Positions 1 to 7,516 of a stretch of 18,894 nucleotides of DNA are shown piece by piece. Source of the DNA: CAYLUN01 sp964386865 (lineage in GTDB: Bacteria; Verrucomicrobiota; Kiritimatiellia; RFP12; UBA1067); contig CAYLUN010000100.1 in NCBI GenBank assembly GCA_964386865.1, forward strand, positions 1 to 18,894. The letters run 5' to 3'. The notes below the pieces were generated by a model. The model did not search any database and had not been told where the DNA came from. It worked only from the letters and a program-made list of their open reading frames with translations. Numbering within the stretch: position 1 is the first letter of the stretch; each line of letters starts with the position of its first letter. The position numbers were made by a program, and so were the translations under genes.

Positions 1-2
1 CG

Positions 3-3000
3 GCCGGTTCGTCGAGTCCGGCGGGCGCCGCTTCCCGCGCCTTCGGTGTGGGCGGCGCGAGTTCCAGGCGGCCGCAGGCGAGGCGCGGGGCGCTGTCCCG
101 CGCGTGGGACGGCTTGCGCGACGCGTTCAAGCGGCTCAACGAGGAGTCTGCGGCCGATGAGGCGGTGACTGCGGTCGAACGTGCGAAGTCTGAGTTCAGG
201 GCCCGCCGCACGGCCGAGGCATCGGCGCTGGCGGAGGCGATCCGGCGCATCGATCCGAACGCGCCGCCCGGTCTCGAGAACTTCGCCACGCAGCATCTGC
301 GCGACTATCTGAGGCGGCTGGGCGGCGACCCCGGCAAGGCGGCGCCGCGCGACGGCCGCATCTCCTCGGACACGTTCGGCGAGCTGCGCGAGAAGTACGG
401 TGTGCCGGCGTGGCGGCTGAAGACGCCGGCCAAATACGCGCCGAAGCCGTCGCCGGTGGAGATCCGCGAGTCGTTCGCGGAGTATCTGTTGGAGACGCTC
501 GGACACCGGCCGGGGAACGTCGACCAGAACCTGGCCGACCTGAAGTCTCAGACGGCCGCGGCCCAGCGCGGCGCGGCGCGGGCGAAGGAGGACGCGCTGC
601 GCACGCAGCGCGAGGCCAGCCTCGCCCGCGCGATGTTCGGCGAAACCTCGCCCGAATACGCCAAGGCCGTGAAGGCGGCCGACGGCGCGATGTGGGATCT
701 GGGGCACGCCACCCGCGTGAGTGAGCGCATCTCAGGCGAGTACCTGAGCCTCAAGCGCAACATCGAGTCGTTTCTGGAGAGCGCGCGCGAGGGCGGGCCG
801 ATCGACTGGGGGCCGCGCGATGCGGACTACAACGCGCTGCTGGAGGCGGCGCGCCGGGCGAGCCCGCTCGGCAACCGCTGGTCTGACGCGGCGCGGGCCG
901 CGTCGTTGGCTGTCCGTCGCGCCAAGGCGGCGCTGCGCTCGGCAGGCGATTACCTCCGGAGCGGCGGCTCCGAGTATCTGACGAAGGAGGCGGCGGAACC
1001 GGAGGAACGCGAGCAGTCTGTCGAGAAGAAGCCGTATTCCGGTCCGGGCTCGGTGTCGCCGGCCGCCTGGTCGGCGGGGAAGGAGCTGTTCGAGGCGCGC
1101 AACGGGCGCGCGCCCGACAGCCGCAAGGACGCGAAGGCGATCCGCGAGCTAGGCCGCGAATGGGAGCGATTGCGGAAAGAGGCCGATCCGGCGGGCGCGT
1201 CCGCCATGGCGGCCATGCGCACGCGTTATGGCGAATTCCGGAAGCGGCTGGCGGCCTCGGGCGGCTCGAGGGAGGGCGCCGTGTCGGCGGCGGTGAATTA
1301 TCTGGCCGGGCGCTATGCCGACGGGAACGGCATCGACACCGCCGACGTGATGGCGTTGGCCGAGGCCGTCCGGTCCGTAAAGGGGTTGTCCGTGGCGGAC
1401 AAGGCTAATCTGGAGGACCGGCTTTGGGACGTGTCGTATGCGAAGAAGTGGTTCAGGGGCGACAACGCGTACCGGATGAGAAGCGGCGCGCCCGTGGCCG
1501 AATATCCGGACGGCAAAGCGGACGGCGCGGTCGCGAAAGAGGCCTACGACGCGCTCATGGGTGTCGTGTGGGCGCTGGAAAGAACGGAGAAGAAGATGAA
1601 AAACAGATGGAGCGATGAGGCGCGGTCGGCCTCGCTTGAGGCGCGCCGGGCCAAATACGGCAGTGGCTGGGGGCCCAGCAAGGGCTGGAGCGACGCGGCG
1701 CGGGCCGCGAGCCTGGCGGTCAGGCGGGCGAAGGCGGCTGCGCGGGCTTCGTCGGGCGGCGGGTCCGGCGGTTTTCCCGGCGACTATTTCACTTACGGTG
1801 ACGGCACGCCCGTTATCCGCGACCTCGCGTCGGAGATCGCGGACGCGGCTGGCACGTATGATCCGGGGCGGACCTACATCAGTGACGGCACCGCTTTCGA
1901 AGAGCGCCAGCAGCAGTACGCGGAGGCGTTCAGACAGTGGTGGAGCGGCGTCGAGACGACGGCGGGCAACATCGAGAAGTTCCACGCCTTCGTGGCGGCG
2001 TTCGGCGGCGCTGCTGCGGCCGCCGCCGGCGCCTCCAATCCGGCGGGCGCGGCCTCGGGCGTGTTCGGCGCGAAGTATGGCGGCCAGAAGCCGGTCTACG
2101 ACCAGTCGGGCAACGTGGTCGGCTGGGCCAAGGTCGGCGGCAGGCCCGCCGCCGCGCGCCGCGGTTCGAAGGCGCGCGGCTCTGTGACCGCCGATCCGCT
2201 CAACGACCCGAAGACGCCGGCGGACCTCGCGGTGCGGGAGTCGTACAGCAGCCACTTGGAGAACGTACGGAAGTCGTATGAGGCTGAGATGGCTTCGAAG
2301 GGGCTGGACCCGCAGGGTTATCCGCTCTCCGGCGGCGGGACGCTCCGCAGCCTGGTACCCGCGGCGGCTGCCGAGGCGATGGAGCTTTACGGCCGGCTCG
2401 CCGAGATGCCGGTACGCACGGCCGAGGACCGCGAAGCCTATGAGGCGGCGGCTGAAGGTCTGCGGCGTTTTGGCGAGCTGTACGAGTCGGACATGCTGGA
2501 GCGCGCGGAGAAGGAGGGTATCCTGCCGAAGGTGCGGGCGCTGCTGGACGGCGAGAACGTCGACGGCGAGCCGCGCGGATCGTCTTCGACCCGCGAGTCG
2601 CCGGCCGGTTATCCCGAAGAGGAGCTGCCCTGGTTCGCGCCGCCGCCGGGCGTTGTGAAGGAGCCGGCCGCGCCTTACGGCGGGGGTCTGTCCGCCGGCG
2701 CGGCCCGCGAGGCGGCGCGCGCGCTGGGCGAGCTTCACGGCGCGTACGGCGTGGGCGAAGAGGGCGTCGAGATCCCCGAGGCGCTGCGCGGCGAGTACGA
2801 GCTGGGCCGCGCCGAGGGCGCGAAGGGTTACGACTACGGCATCGTTCCGCCCAAGGACCGTGCGGCGGTGCTGCGCGGGGCTCAGGCGTATCTGGCCGGC
2901 GCGGTGGGCGAGGACGAGGGCTACGCGCCCGATCATCTGAACGACCGCTACAACCTCGCGGACTGGGACAGCGCGGCGACGTGGGCGACGCGCAACCAGG

Positions 3001-4295
3001 GGAAGAACGCGGTCTATGATCCGCGCACGCCGGACACGCGCGGGCAGTACAGCCCCGCCGGCCTGATGCGCGCGGCGATGGAGTGGTTCAGCGACGCGAT
3101 GGTGCGCGGCGACCGGGGCGAGTCCAACGCGGCCCTGTCGTACATGGGCGACCTGCTCGCAGCGGTTGCCGCAGACCGCAGGGCGGCGGTCGAGGCCGCG
3201 CGGGGCGGGAGCGAAGAGGCGGTGGAGGACGGGGAGGAGGCGGAGATCGACGCGTCGATGCCGGAGTATGACGCGGAGGGGAACGAGGTCGGCGGCGAGC
3301 CGTTCTTCGAGGACAGCTATGCGGACCCCAACGCGATGCCCGCGTGGTGGCGTCTGCTGGGCAACCGCTGGAGTGACGCGGCGCGTGCGGCCGCGCTCGC
3401 GGTGCGCCGGGCGAAGGCGGGGAGCGGTAAAGCCGCCGGTACGACTGGTAGCGGCGTGCCGCGTTCGCGGATCACGCGGCCGAAAATCCGGCGTCCTGTG
3501 CCGGGCGGCGGCGAGTGGAACATTCTTCCCATCCCCCGGTCGCCGCGCCGTCCGGCCAAAGGCGGCGGGGAGTGGCACATCTTTCCTGTGTCGAGTTCGT
3601 CGTATCTGTATCCGCGTCTTGCCAACCGCTGGTCGGACGCGGCGCGGGCCGCGTCACTGGCGGCGCGCCGGGCCAAGTACGGCAGTGGCTGGGGGCCGAA
3701 CAAGGGTTGGAGCGACGAGGCGCGCGCGGCCGCGCTGGCGGTTAGGCGGGCCAAGGCTGCGGCTCGCAAGGCGGCCGAGGCGGTGCAGGTGGCCGGTCCT
3801 TTGAACCAGCTCCCGCTGGCTCATCCGGGGTTCGGCGCGGCGGACGACGCGCTGGAAGACTGGCTGAAGCGCAAGCGCCGCCATGAGGCGAACGAGGCCC
3901 GCAAAAAGGCGGACAAGGAGCGGCAGCGCGCGGATCGCGAGGAGCGCCGGCGGAAACGCGACTCGTCGCTGAAGGAGAAGTTCGACGAACCGGGCCTGCG
4001 GGAGAAGTTCGAACAGCCCGGCCTGCGCGAGAAGTTCATGGCGGCGAACGAGAAGGTCGACCGCGAGCGCCTGAAGGACAATCCCGTGAAGGGCAACGCG
4101 TGGAAGCCGGCCGAGGGGTTCAGCGTGCCGGAGAAGGGCGCGGTGTTCTACTACAACGGCAACTTCTATGACGCGAAGGGCAACTGGATCGCCAAGGCGG
4201 CGCCTTCGAAGAAGAGCGGCGCGGTGTGGCAGAACGGCATGTGGTATGACGCGGCCACCGGGAAGACGCTCGGGCGCACGGTCGCGGCGTCGTGA
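3..4295 (+). CDS. Large repeat-rich phage-like protein, 5' end beyond the window
   Basis: I do not recognise the family. The frame is open to the left edge. The first in-window start, GTG at 48, lacks a ribosome binding site, so the gene probably begins further left; numbering here counts from 48. The protein is Ala/Gly/Arg-rich and mostly helical in character. It contains six copies of an 18-residue module of the type NRWSDAARAASLAVRRAK (near residues 276, 519, 546, 1106, 1193 and 1220). An Ala/Gly hydrophobic patch lies near 645-672. Two GGGEW(N/H)I repeats lie near 1148-1181, and a basic Arg/Lys/Glu coiled-coil-like stretch near 1265-1305. Three 9-residue repeats of the LREKFEQPG type follow, then an aromatic end with YYNGNFYDAKGNW and WQNGMWYDAATGK. 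Length, repeats and position next to head genes suggest a virion or DNA-delivery protein. This is inference; a tape-measure or internal virion protein are alternatives. Confidence 0.7.
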   Translation, partial: AGSSSPAGAASRAFGVGGASSRRPQARRGALSRAWDGLRDAFKRLNEESAADEAVTAVERAKSEFRARRTAEASALAEAIRRIDPNAPPGLENFATQHLRDYLRRLGGDPGKAAPRDGRISSDTFGELREKYGVPAWRLKTPAKYAPKPSPVEIRESFAEYLLETLGHRPGNVDQNLADLKSQTAAAQRGAARAKEDALRTQREASLARAMFGETSPEYAKAVKAADGAMWDLGHATRVSERISGEYLSLKRNIESFLESAREGGPIDWGPRDADYNALLEAARRASPLGNRWSDAARAASLAVRRAKAALRSAGDYLRSGGSEYLTKEAAEPEEREQSVEKKPYSGPGSVSPAAWSAGKELFEARNGRAPDSRKDAKAIRELGREWERLRKEADPAGASAMAAMRTRYGEFRKRLAASGGSREGAVSAAVNYLAGRYADGNGIDTADVMALAEAVRSVKGLSVADKANLEDRLWDVSYAKKWFRGDNAYRMRSGAPVAEYPDGKADGAVAKEAYDALMGVVWALERTEKKMKNRWSDEARSASLEARRAKYGSGWGPSKGWSDAARAASLAVRRAKAAARASSGGGSGGFPGDYFTYGDGTPVIRDLASEIADAAGTYDPGRTYISDGTAFEERQQQYAEAFRQWWSGVETTAGNIEKFHAFVAAFGGAAAAAAGASNPAGAASGVFGAKYGGQKPVYDQSGNVVGWAKVGGRPAAARRGSKARGSVTADPLNDPKTPADLAVRESYSSHLENVRKSYEAEMASKGLDPQGYPLSGGGTLRSLVPAAAAEAMELYGRLAEMPVRTAEDREAYEAAAEGLRRFGELYESDMLERAEKEGILPKVRALLDGENVDGEPRGSSSTRESPAGYPEEELPWFAPPPGVVKEPAAPYGGGLSAGAAREAARALGELHGAYGVGEEGVEIPEALRGEYELGRAEGAKGYDYGIVPPKDRAAVLRGAQAYLAGAVGEDEGYAPDHLNDRYNLADWDSAATWATRNQGKNAVYDPRTPDTRGQYSPAGLMRAAMEWFSDAMVRGDRGESNAALSYMGDLLAAVAADRRAAVEAARGGSEEAVEDGEEAEIDASMPEYDAEGNEVGGEPFFEDSYADPNAMPAWWRLLGNRWSDAARAAALAVRRAKAGSGKAAGTTGSGVPRSRITRPKIRRPVPGGGEWNILPIPRSPRRPAKGGGEWHIFPVSSSSYLYPRLANRWSDAARAASLAARRAKYGSGWGPNKGWSDEARAAALAVRRAKAAARKAAEAVQVAGPLNQLPLAHPGFGAADDALEDWLKRKRRHEANEARKKADKERQRADREERRRKRDSSLKEKFDEPGLREKFEQPGLREKFMAANEKVDRERLKDNPVKGNAWKPAEGFSVPEKGAVFYYNGNFYDAKGNWIAKAAPSKKSGAVWQNGMWYDAATGKTLGRTVAAS
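873..926 (+). repeat. WSDEAR module, copy 1
   Basis: Encodes NRWSDAARAASLAVRRAK. It is the first of seven copies, shared by two adjacent proteins, of a short module with invariant Trp, Asp, Ala-Arg and Arg-Arg-Ala. Layout (one aromatic residue, then a basic amphipathic helix) loosely recalls NUMOD-type DNA-binding modules; that comparison is inference. Confidence 0.8.
1602..1733 (+). repeat. WSDEAR modules, copies 2 and 3 (paired unit)
   Basis: Two modules (1602-1655 and 1683-1733) are joined by the linker YGSGWGPSK. The whole paired unit recurs at 3624-3755 with very similar DNA, so it was duplicated as a block and not converged on separately. Confidence 0.8.
3363..3416 (+). repeat. WSDEAR module, copy 4
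   Basis: Encodes NRWSDAARAAALAVRRAK. It follows an acidic stretch and precedes the GGGEW repeats. Confidence 0.8.
3624..3755 (+). repeat. WSDEAR modules, copies 5 and 6 (second paired unit)
   Basis: Modules at 3624-3677 and 3705-3755 are joined by YGSGWGPNK. DNA from about 3666 to 3770 closely matches the stretch from about 1644 to 1745, showing a fairly recent intragenic duplication or gene conversion. Confidence 0.8.
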
Positions 4296-4310
4296 GAAAG
4301 GAGAGGTGTG

Positions 4311-5939
4311 ATGAATAGGTCTGATCTTCTGTATGTGATGATCCTCGGGCGCGGCGGCGTTCCTGCCGCGTCCGCGTTGCGCAACTGCCGTGTGTTGCGT
4401 CGGGCATTGGCGAACAGGGAGCACAGCTCGGCGTGCGCGGGGGCGGGCGGCGACGAATGTGGATGCTCGTGCGGCGGCTCGATGCACGGCGGCGGCGGGT
4501 CCGGCGATACCGACGCGTTGAAGGAGACGAAGGTGTCCGCGATCAACGTCTCGCCCGGAGGGAAGACGTTCGTTGGGTTCACGGACCACTCTGCGGAGCC
4601 GCCGCGCAACTATTATCTGCCGGTGGGCGGCGAGGAGGACGGCTGGAGGGTCGTGAGCGCCGATTACGATTCCGAGGAGGCCGTGCTTGAGAAGGACGGC
4701 AGGCGGATCGCCGTGAAGCTGGGCGGCGTTCCGAAGGAGGCGGCTCCCGAAGAGGAAGAGCCCGAGCCGGAGAGCGGGGGGCCGTCGCCGGATGATGACG
4801 GCGACATCCGGAGCCCGCTCGACATCGACGGCGAGGGCTTCGACCTGGGCGACGCGTGGGAGGACTTCCAAGAGAGCGGCATCTGGAGCATGGGCGACAA
4901 CAACCGCGACGGCATCCTCGAGGACATCAGGCAGAGGTATGAGCAGGAAGGCGACGCCGCGCTGGAGCATGGCGAGCGGAAATTCCTGGAGCTGTATGAG
5001 AAGTGGGAGTCGGTGCAGAGCATGGCCGGGATGATCGTCGAGGGCGGGGGCGGAGAGCCTCCGCCGTTCTCGCAGACGCAGGCGCGTCTGCGCGAGGCGG
5101 TCGACGATCCGGCGGCGACGGATGAAGAGCGCAACGAAGCCCAGCTTGTGTACCGGGCCGAGATGGAGGCGGCGCGCCGCATCTGGGAGGCGAAGGCCGG
5201 CCAGGCGTTCTACACGAAGTACGGGCGGTCGGCAGACAACGAGGCCGAGGCGCTCGAAGGCGAACAGTTGGCGGGCGTGCCCTACGAATACGCGGGCTCG
5301 CTCGCGGACGGGTATCTGGAGAACCGACGCAGGTGCAAACGACGGCGGCGCGAACTGGCCAACCGTGCGGAGGGCGAGGCGCTGCGGCGTCTCGCGAATG
5401 TCGGATGGACGGATGAGGCACGGGCCGCGTCTATCGCGGCCCGCAGGGCCAACGCTGCGGCGAGGAATGCGGTTGTCGCGAAAGTCGGTGACGCAGGCGG
5501 CGTGCGCGGCATCTTCGCGCCGCCGCACAGGGGCACTCCGATTGATCCCGCGAAGCACGGGTATCCAATGCCGCCGGGGCACATGCCGCCGGCTACGGAC
5601 GGGACCCTCGTGAAGACCGGCGACAGCATCATGCTGATCGTCAACGGAAAACCGGTGAGGATCGGCAGCGCGAAGGTGCTGTCTTTGGGGCCGGAGGGCA
5701 ACCTGCTGCTGAAGACGCGGGCGGGCAGCATCGACCTCGGAAGGCCGGACAAGTGGGGGAATTTCATGGGTTCGAAGGGCCGTGTCGGCGGTTTCGTGCG
5801 CGTGGGCAACGCGGTCTACGTCCGGATTGGAGCCGTGCTGGTCTCGCTTGAAGACGGCGGTGTGCGTAAAGATCCGGTGCCGCCTCGCAAGGACAGACGT
5901 GGCGTGCTGATTCAGGAGTTGCCTTCTTCTCGCTGGTGA
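4311..5939 (+). CDS. Repeat-sharing hypothetical protein of the phage-like element
   Basis: A 542-residue protein of unrecognised family. ATG 4311 is preferred over GTG 4308 because AGGAG at 4299-4303 sits at normal spacing. It starts 15 bases after the previous stop, so the two genes are probably co-transcribed. From the N terminus: a short basic stretch; a Cys-rich Gly linker (about residues 42-60); a beta-type segment with EEDGWRVVSADYDSEEAVLEKDG (about 90-130); a Glu/Pro/Asp-rich low-complexity region (about 143-165); a charged helical region; one WSDEAR module (residues 365-381); and a beta-rich C terminus with KTGDSIMLIVNGKPV. The shared module suggests it works with the upstream large protein, perhaps in the same particle. 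That is inference; no catalytic motif is seen. Confidence 0.7.
   Translation: MNRSDLLYVMILGRGGVPAASALRNCRVLRRALANREHSSACAGAGGDECGCSCGGSMHGGGGSGDTDALKETKVSAINVSPGGKTFVGFTDHSAEPPRNYYLPVGGEEDGWRVVSADYDSEEAVLEKDGRRIAVKLGGVPKEAAPEEEEPEPESGGPSPDDDGDIRSPLDIDGEGFDLGDAWEDFQESGIWSMGDNNRDGILEDIRQRYEQEGDAALEHGERKFLELYEKWESVQSMAGMIVEGGGGEPPPFSQTQARLREAVDDPAATDEERNEAQLVYRAEMEAARRIWEAKAGQAFYTKYGRSADNEAEALEGEQLAGVPYEYAGSLADGYLENRRRCKRRRRELANRAEGEALRRLANVGWTDEARAASIAARRANAAARNAVVAKVGDAGGVRGIFAPPHRGTPIDPAKHGYPMPPGHMPPATDGTLVKTGDSIMLIVNGKPVRIGSAKVLSLGPEGNLLLKTRAGSIDLGRPDKWGNFMGSKGRVGGFVRVGNAVYVRIGAVLVSLEDGGVRKDPVPPRKDRRGVLIQELPSSRW
5403..5453 (+). repeat. WSDEAR module, copy 7 (in the second protein)
   Basis: Encodes GWTDEARAASIAARRAN, the same module found six times in the preceding gene. 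It carries Thr for Ser and Asn for the final Lys. Confidence 0.75.
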
Positions 5940-5952
5940 CGTGGCGCAAACG

Positions 5953-5996
5953 CTTGATAGGAGGCTCGGATTGTGTCAATCTAGCCTCGCATCAAG
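5953..5996 (+). other. Long imperfect hairpin between genes
   Basis: Three paired blocks (CTTGAT/ATCAAG, GAGGCT/AGCCTC, GATTG/CAATC) separated by small mismatches surround a TGT loop, 17 base pairs in all. It lies just after the stop at 5939. No T-run follows, so it is not a standard intrinsic terminator. A second CTTGAT at 6010-6015, beside the next ribosome binding site, could pair instead with ATCAAG at 5991-5996. Confidence 0.5.
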
Positions 5997-6019
5997 ATTG
6001 TTGAGGGGGCTTGATCGCT

Positions 6020-6367
6020 ATGCCGAAGGTTTACGAGTCTCCATATCTGGCGGACTGTGATCAGGTCCGCGTGGCCCTGTCGCTGGAGGGCGTTGAAAGC
6101 ACGATGCGGAACGAGTTCGGCAATCCTTTGGGATTGGTGGTGCTCGGCGGTGTGGCCAGCTTCACCTGGCCGGAAGTCTGGGTGGATGAGGGCGACTACG
6201 AGAAGGCGCTCGAAATCGTCAACGCGAAGGGTCCGCTTGCTTCGCGTCCAGCGAATGAAAGCGCGGCCACCTGGCTCTGTCCGATGTGCGGCGAGAGCAT
6301 CGAGGAGCCGATGAACGCCTGCTGGAAATGCGAGACGGAGAGGCCTGTCGCGCCCGGCCCTTCTTGA
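6020..6367 (+). CDS. DUF2007-like protein with C-terminal zinc ribbon
   Basis: A 115-residue protein. The start MPKVYESP at ATG 6020 is chosen over TTG 6011 because the GAGGGGG element at 6003-6009 is correctly spaced only for the ATG. Residues 1-70 resemble DUF2007 proteins (putative prokaryotic signal-transducing protein): KVYES...DQVRVALSLEGVE, then a beta-rich part ending VWVDEGDYEKALEIV. The C terminus has a CPMC...CWKC four-cysteine set (about residues 88-106) typical of a zinc ribbon. The biochemical role of DUF2007 is unknown, so function is open. It opens the cargo segment upstream of the nuclease gene, 26 bases away and on the same strand. Confidence 0.7.
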   Translation: MPKVYESPYLADCDQVRVALSLEGVESTMRNEFGNPLGLVVLGGVASFTWPEVWVDEGDYEKALEIVNAKGPLASRPANESAATWLCPMCGESIEEPMNACWKCETERPVAPGPS

Positions 6368-6393
6368 GGCGCGTGACACTGCGGAGATGACTC

Positions 6394-7269
6394 ATGGAGA
6401 TTCCGATCGGCGAACAATATGGGCCGGACAATGCGTTCAAGGCTGCAGCCAGGCTTCACCAGTCCCGCTATCGGGCGGAGGTGCTGCGTGTGGGTTGCGA
6501 TGTCTACGGGAACCGTCTGCTAGATGCTGATGCCCGAGACATACTGAACTACTATGACGGTCTGGGTGTGAGGGACTGGCACAGCAGCAGGTTGCCGTAC
6601 TCGATGAAGCGCGACGCTGACATGTTGAGGAGCGAGCACATCCCGATCAACATGTTTGTGCCCCTCATCGGGAGAGAGGAGTTGGCCGGACGGCTGATGG
6701 CGGGCGCGTTCGGCGTCGCGTGTGAGAAAGTGCTGGGAATCGAAATTGAATATGCTCCCTCGCCTAAAGAGAACTATCTGGCTGACAGAACGGCCTTCGA
6801 TGTGTATGTCAAATACGAGGATCAGCGGGGCGAGCCCTGTGGGATCGGCATCGAGGTTAAGTATACGGAGGGCTCCTATCCGATCGGTGAGAAGGAGCGG
6901 AAGGACGTTGAGAACAAGAGCTCTCCGTACTGGACGGTGACCGGCAGATCGAGGGCTTTCCTCGATCCTGTGAATAGCGCGCTGGGAGCCGACGCGCTGA
7001 GACAGATCTGGCGTAACCACCTGCTCGGGCTCGCGATGCAGCAATGTGGCGACATCCGTTCGTTCACATCAATCATCATTTATCCTAGCGGAAATGAGCA
7101 TTTCAGACGTGTGATTCCCGAGTACCAGTCATTGCTTTGTGAGACGCACCGTAGTCAGGTGAAGGGATGCACCTATGAGACGTTTGTTGGCTGCATAGAA
7201 GGTGGCGAAGAGATCATGCGGTGGAAGGATTACCTCGAGAAACGGTACCTGGTCGGCACCGTCGAGTGA
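6394..7269 (+). CDS. Putative PD-(D/E)XK restriction-type endonuclease, PGN_0703-like
   Basis: A 291-residue protein. The nuclease core is visible: D136 in TAFDVYVKY, then E154-V-K156 in GIGIEVKY, with Q204-I-W-R207 downstream, as in PD-(D/E)XK enzymes that cut DNA with metal ions. The N-terminal FVPLIGREELAGRLM and overall length recall the PGN_0703 family of putative restriction endonucleases; I assign this from memory of the pattern. No methyltransferase or other restriction subunit is adjacent, so a stand-alone defence or anti-competitor nuclease is plausible but unproven. Base composition is visibly less G/C-biased than in the head genes, which suggests separate acquisition as cargo. Start ATG 6394 has only a weak GGAG-like site upstream. 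Confidence 0.7.
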   Translation: MEIPIGEQYGPDNAFKAAARLHQSRYRAEVLRVGCDVYGNRLLDADARDILNYYDGLGVRDWHSSRLPYSMKRDADMLRSEHIPINMFVPLIGREELAGRLMAGAFGVACEKVLGIEIEYAPSPKENYLADRTAFDVYVKYEDQRGEPCGIGIEVKYTEGSYPIGEKERKDVENKSSPYWTVTGRSRAFLDPVNSALGADALRQIWRNHLLGLAMQQCGDIRSFTSIIIYPSGNEHFRRVIPEYQSLLCETHRSQVKGCTYETFVGCIEGGEEIMRWKDYLEKRYLVGTVE

Positions 7270-7302
7270 TGAATTGGCTTATGTTGGTCTGAAGGGAGAC
7301 GG

Positions 7303-7476
7303 ATGAACAAACAGTCGATCGCGAGTACGGGGTTGGCGGGCGAGTACTTTGTCGCGGCGGAGTTGTCACGAATGGGGCATCTCGCTCTGATCTCGCTGCG
7401 TAACTGGGAGAACGTGGATATTCTGGCGTCCAGAGCGGATGGCACGAGAACCGTGAGCATCCAGGTGAAGACCCAG
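7303..7476 (+). pseudogene. N-terminal part of a PD-(D/E)XK-like gene split by the IS
   Basis: Starts at ATG 7303 behind GAAGGGAG. It encodes 58 residues before the IS: an N-terminal helix with GEYFVAAELSRMG, then VDILASRADG and VSIQVKTQ, giving D39 and Q54-V-K56. This is a PD-(D/E)XK-type core with Gln in the E position. The frame then runs into IS sequence and stops at 7554. The missing C-terminal half lies at 9109-9378. Removing about 1632 bases joins ...IQVKTQ to GNGRKWVLKEKH in frame, rebuilding a protein of about 147 residues. The gene is therefore very probably inactive. Confidence 0.75.
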
Positions 7477-7516
7477 AAAGACAAGCTATTAGCAAGTAAA
7501 GCGCAAAATGGTGAAG

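Noticed and set aside
1149..3578. 809-codon open frame on the - strand
   Set aside because: It is opposite the giant + strand gene, has Arg/His/Pro-heavy composition with no domain, and is what G/C third-position bias yields on the other strand.
873..3755. CRISPR-like array
   Set aside because: The repeats are coding, in frame, unevenly spaced (from under 30 to more than 1600 bases) and lie inside one open frame.
3654..5582. 642-codon open frame on the - strand
   Set aside because: It spans two real + strand genes and their junction and has shadow composition without motifs.
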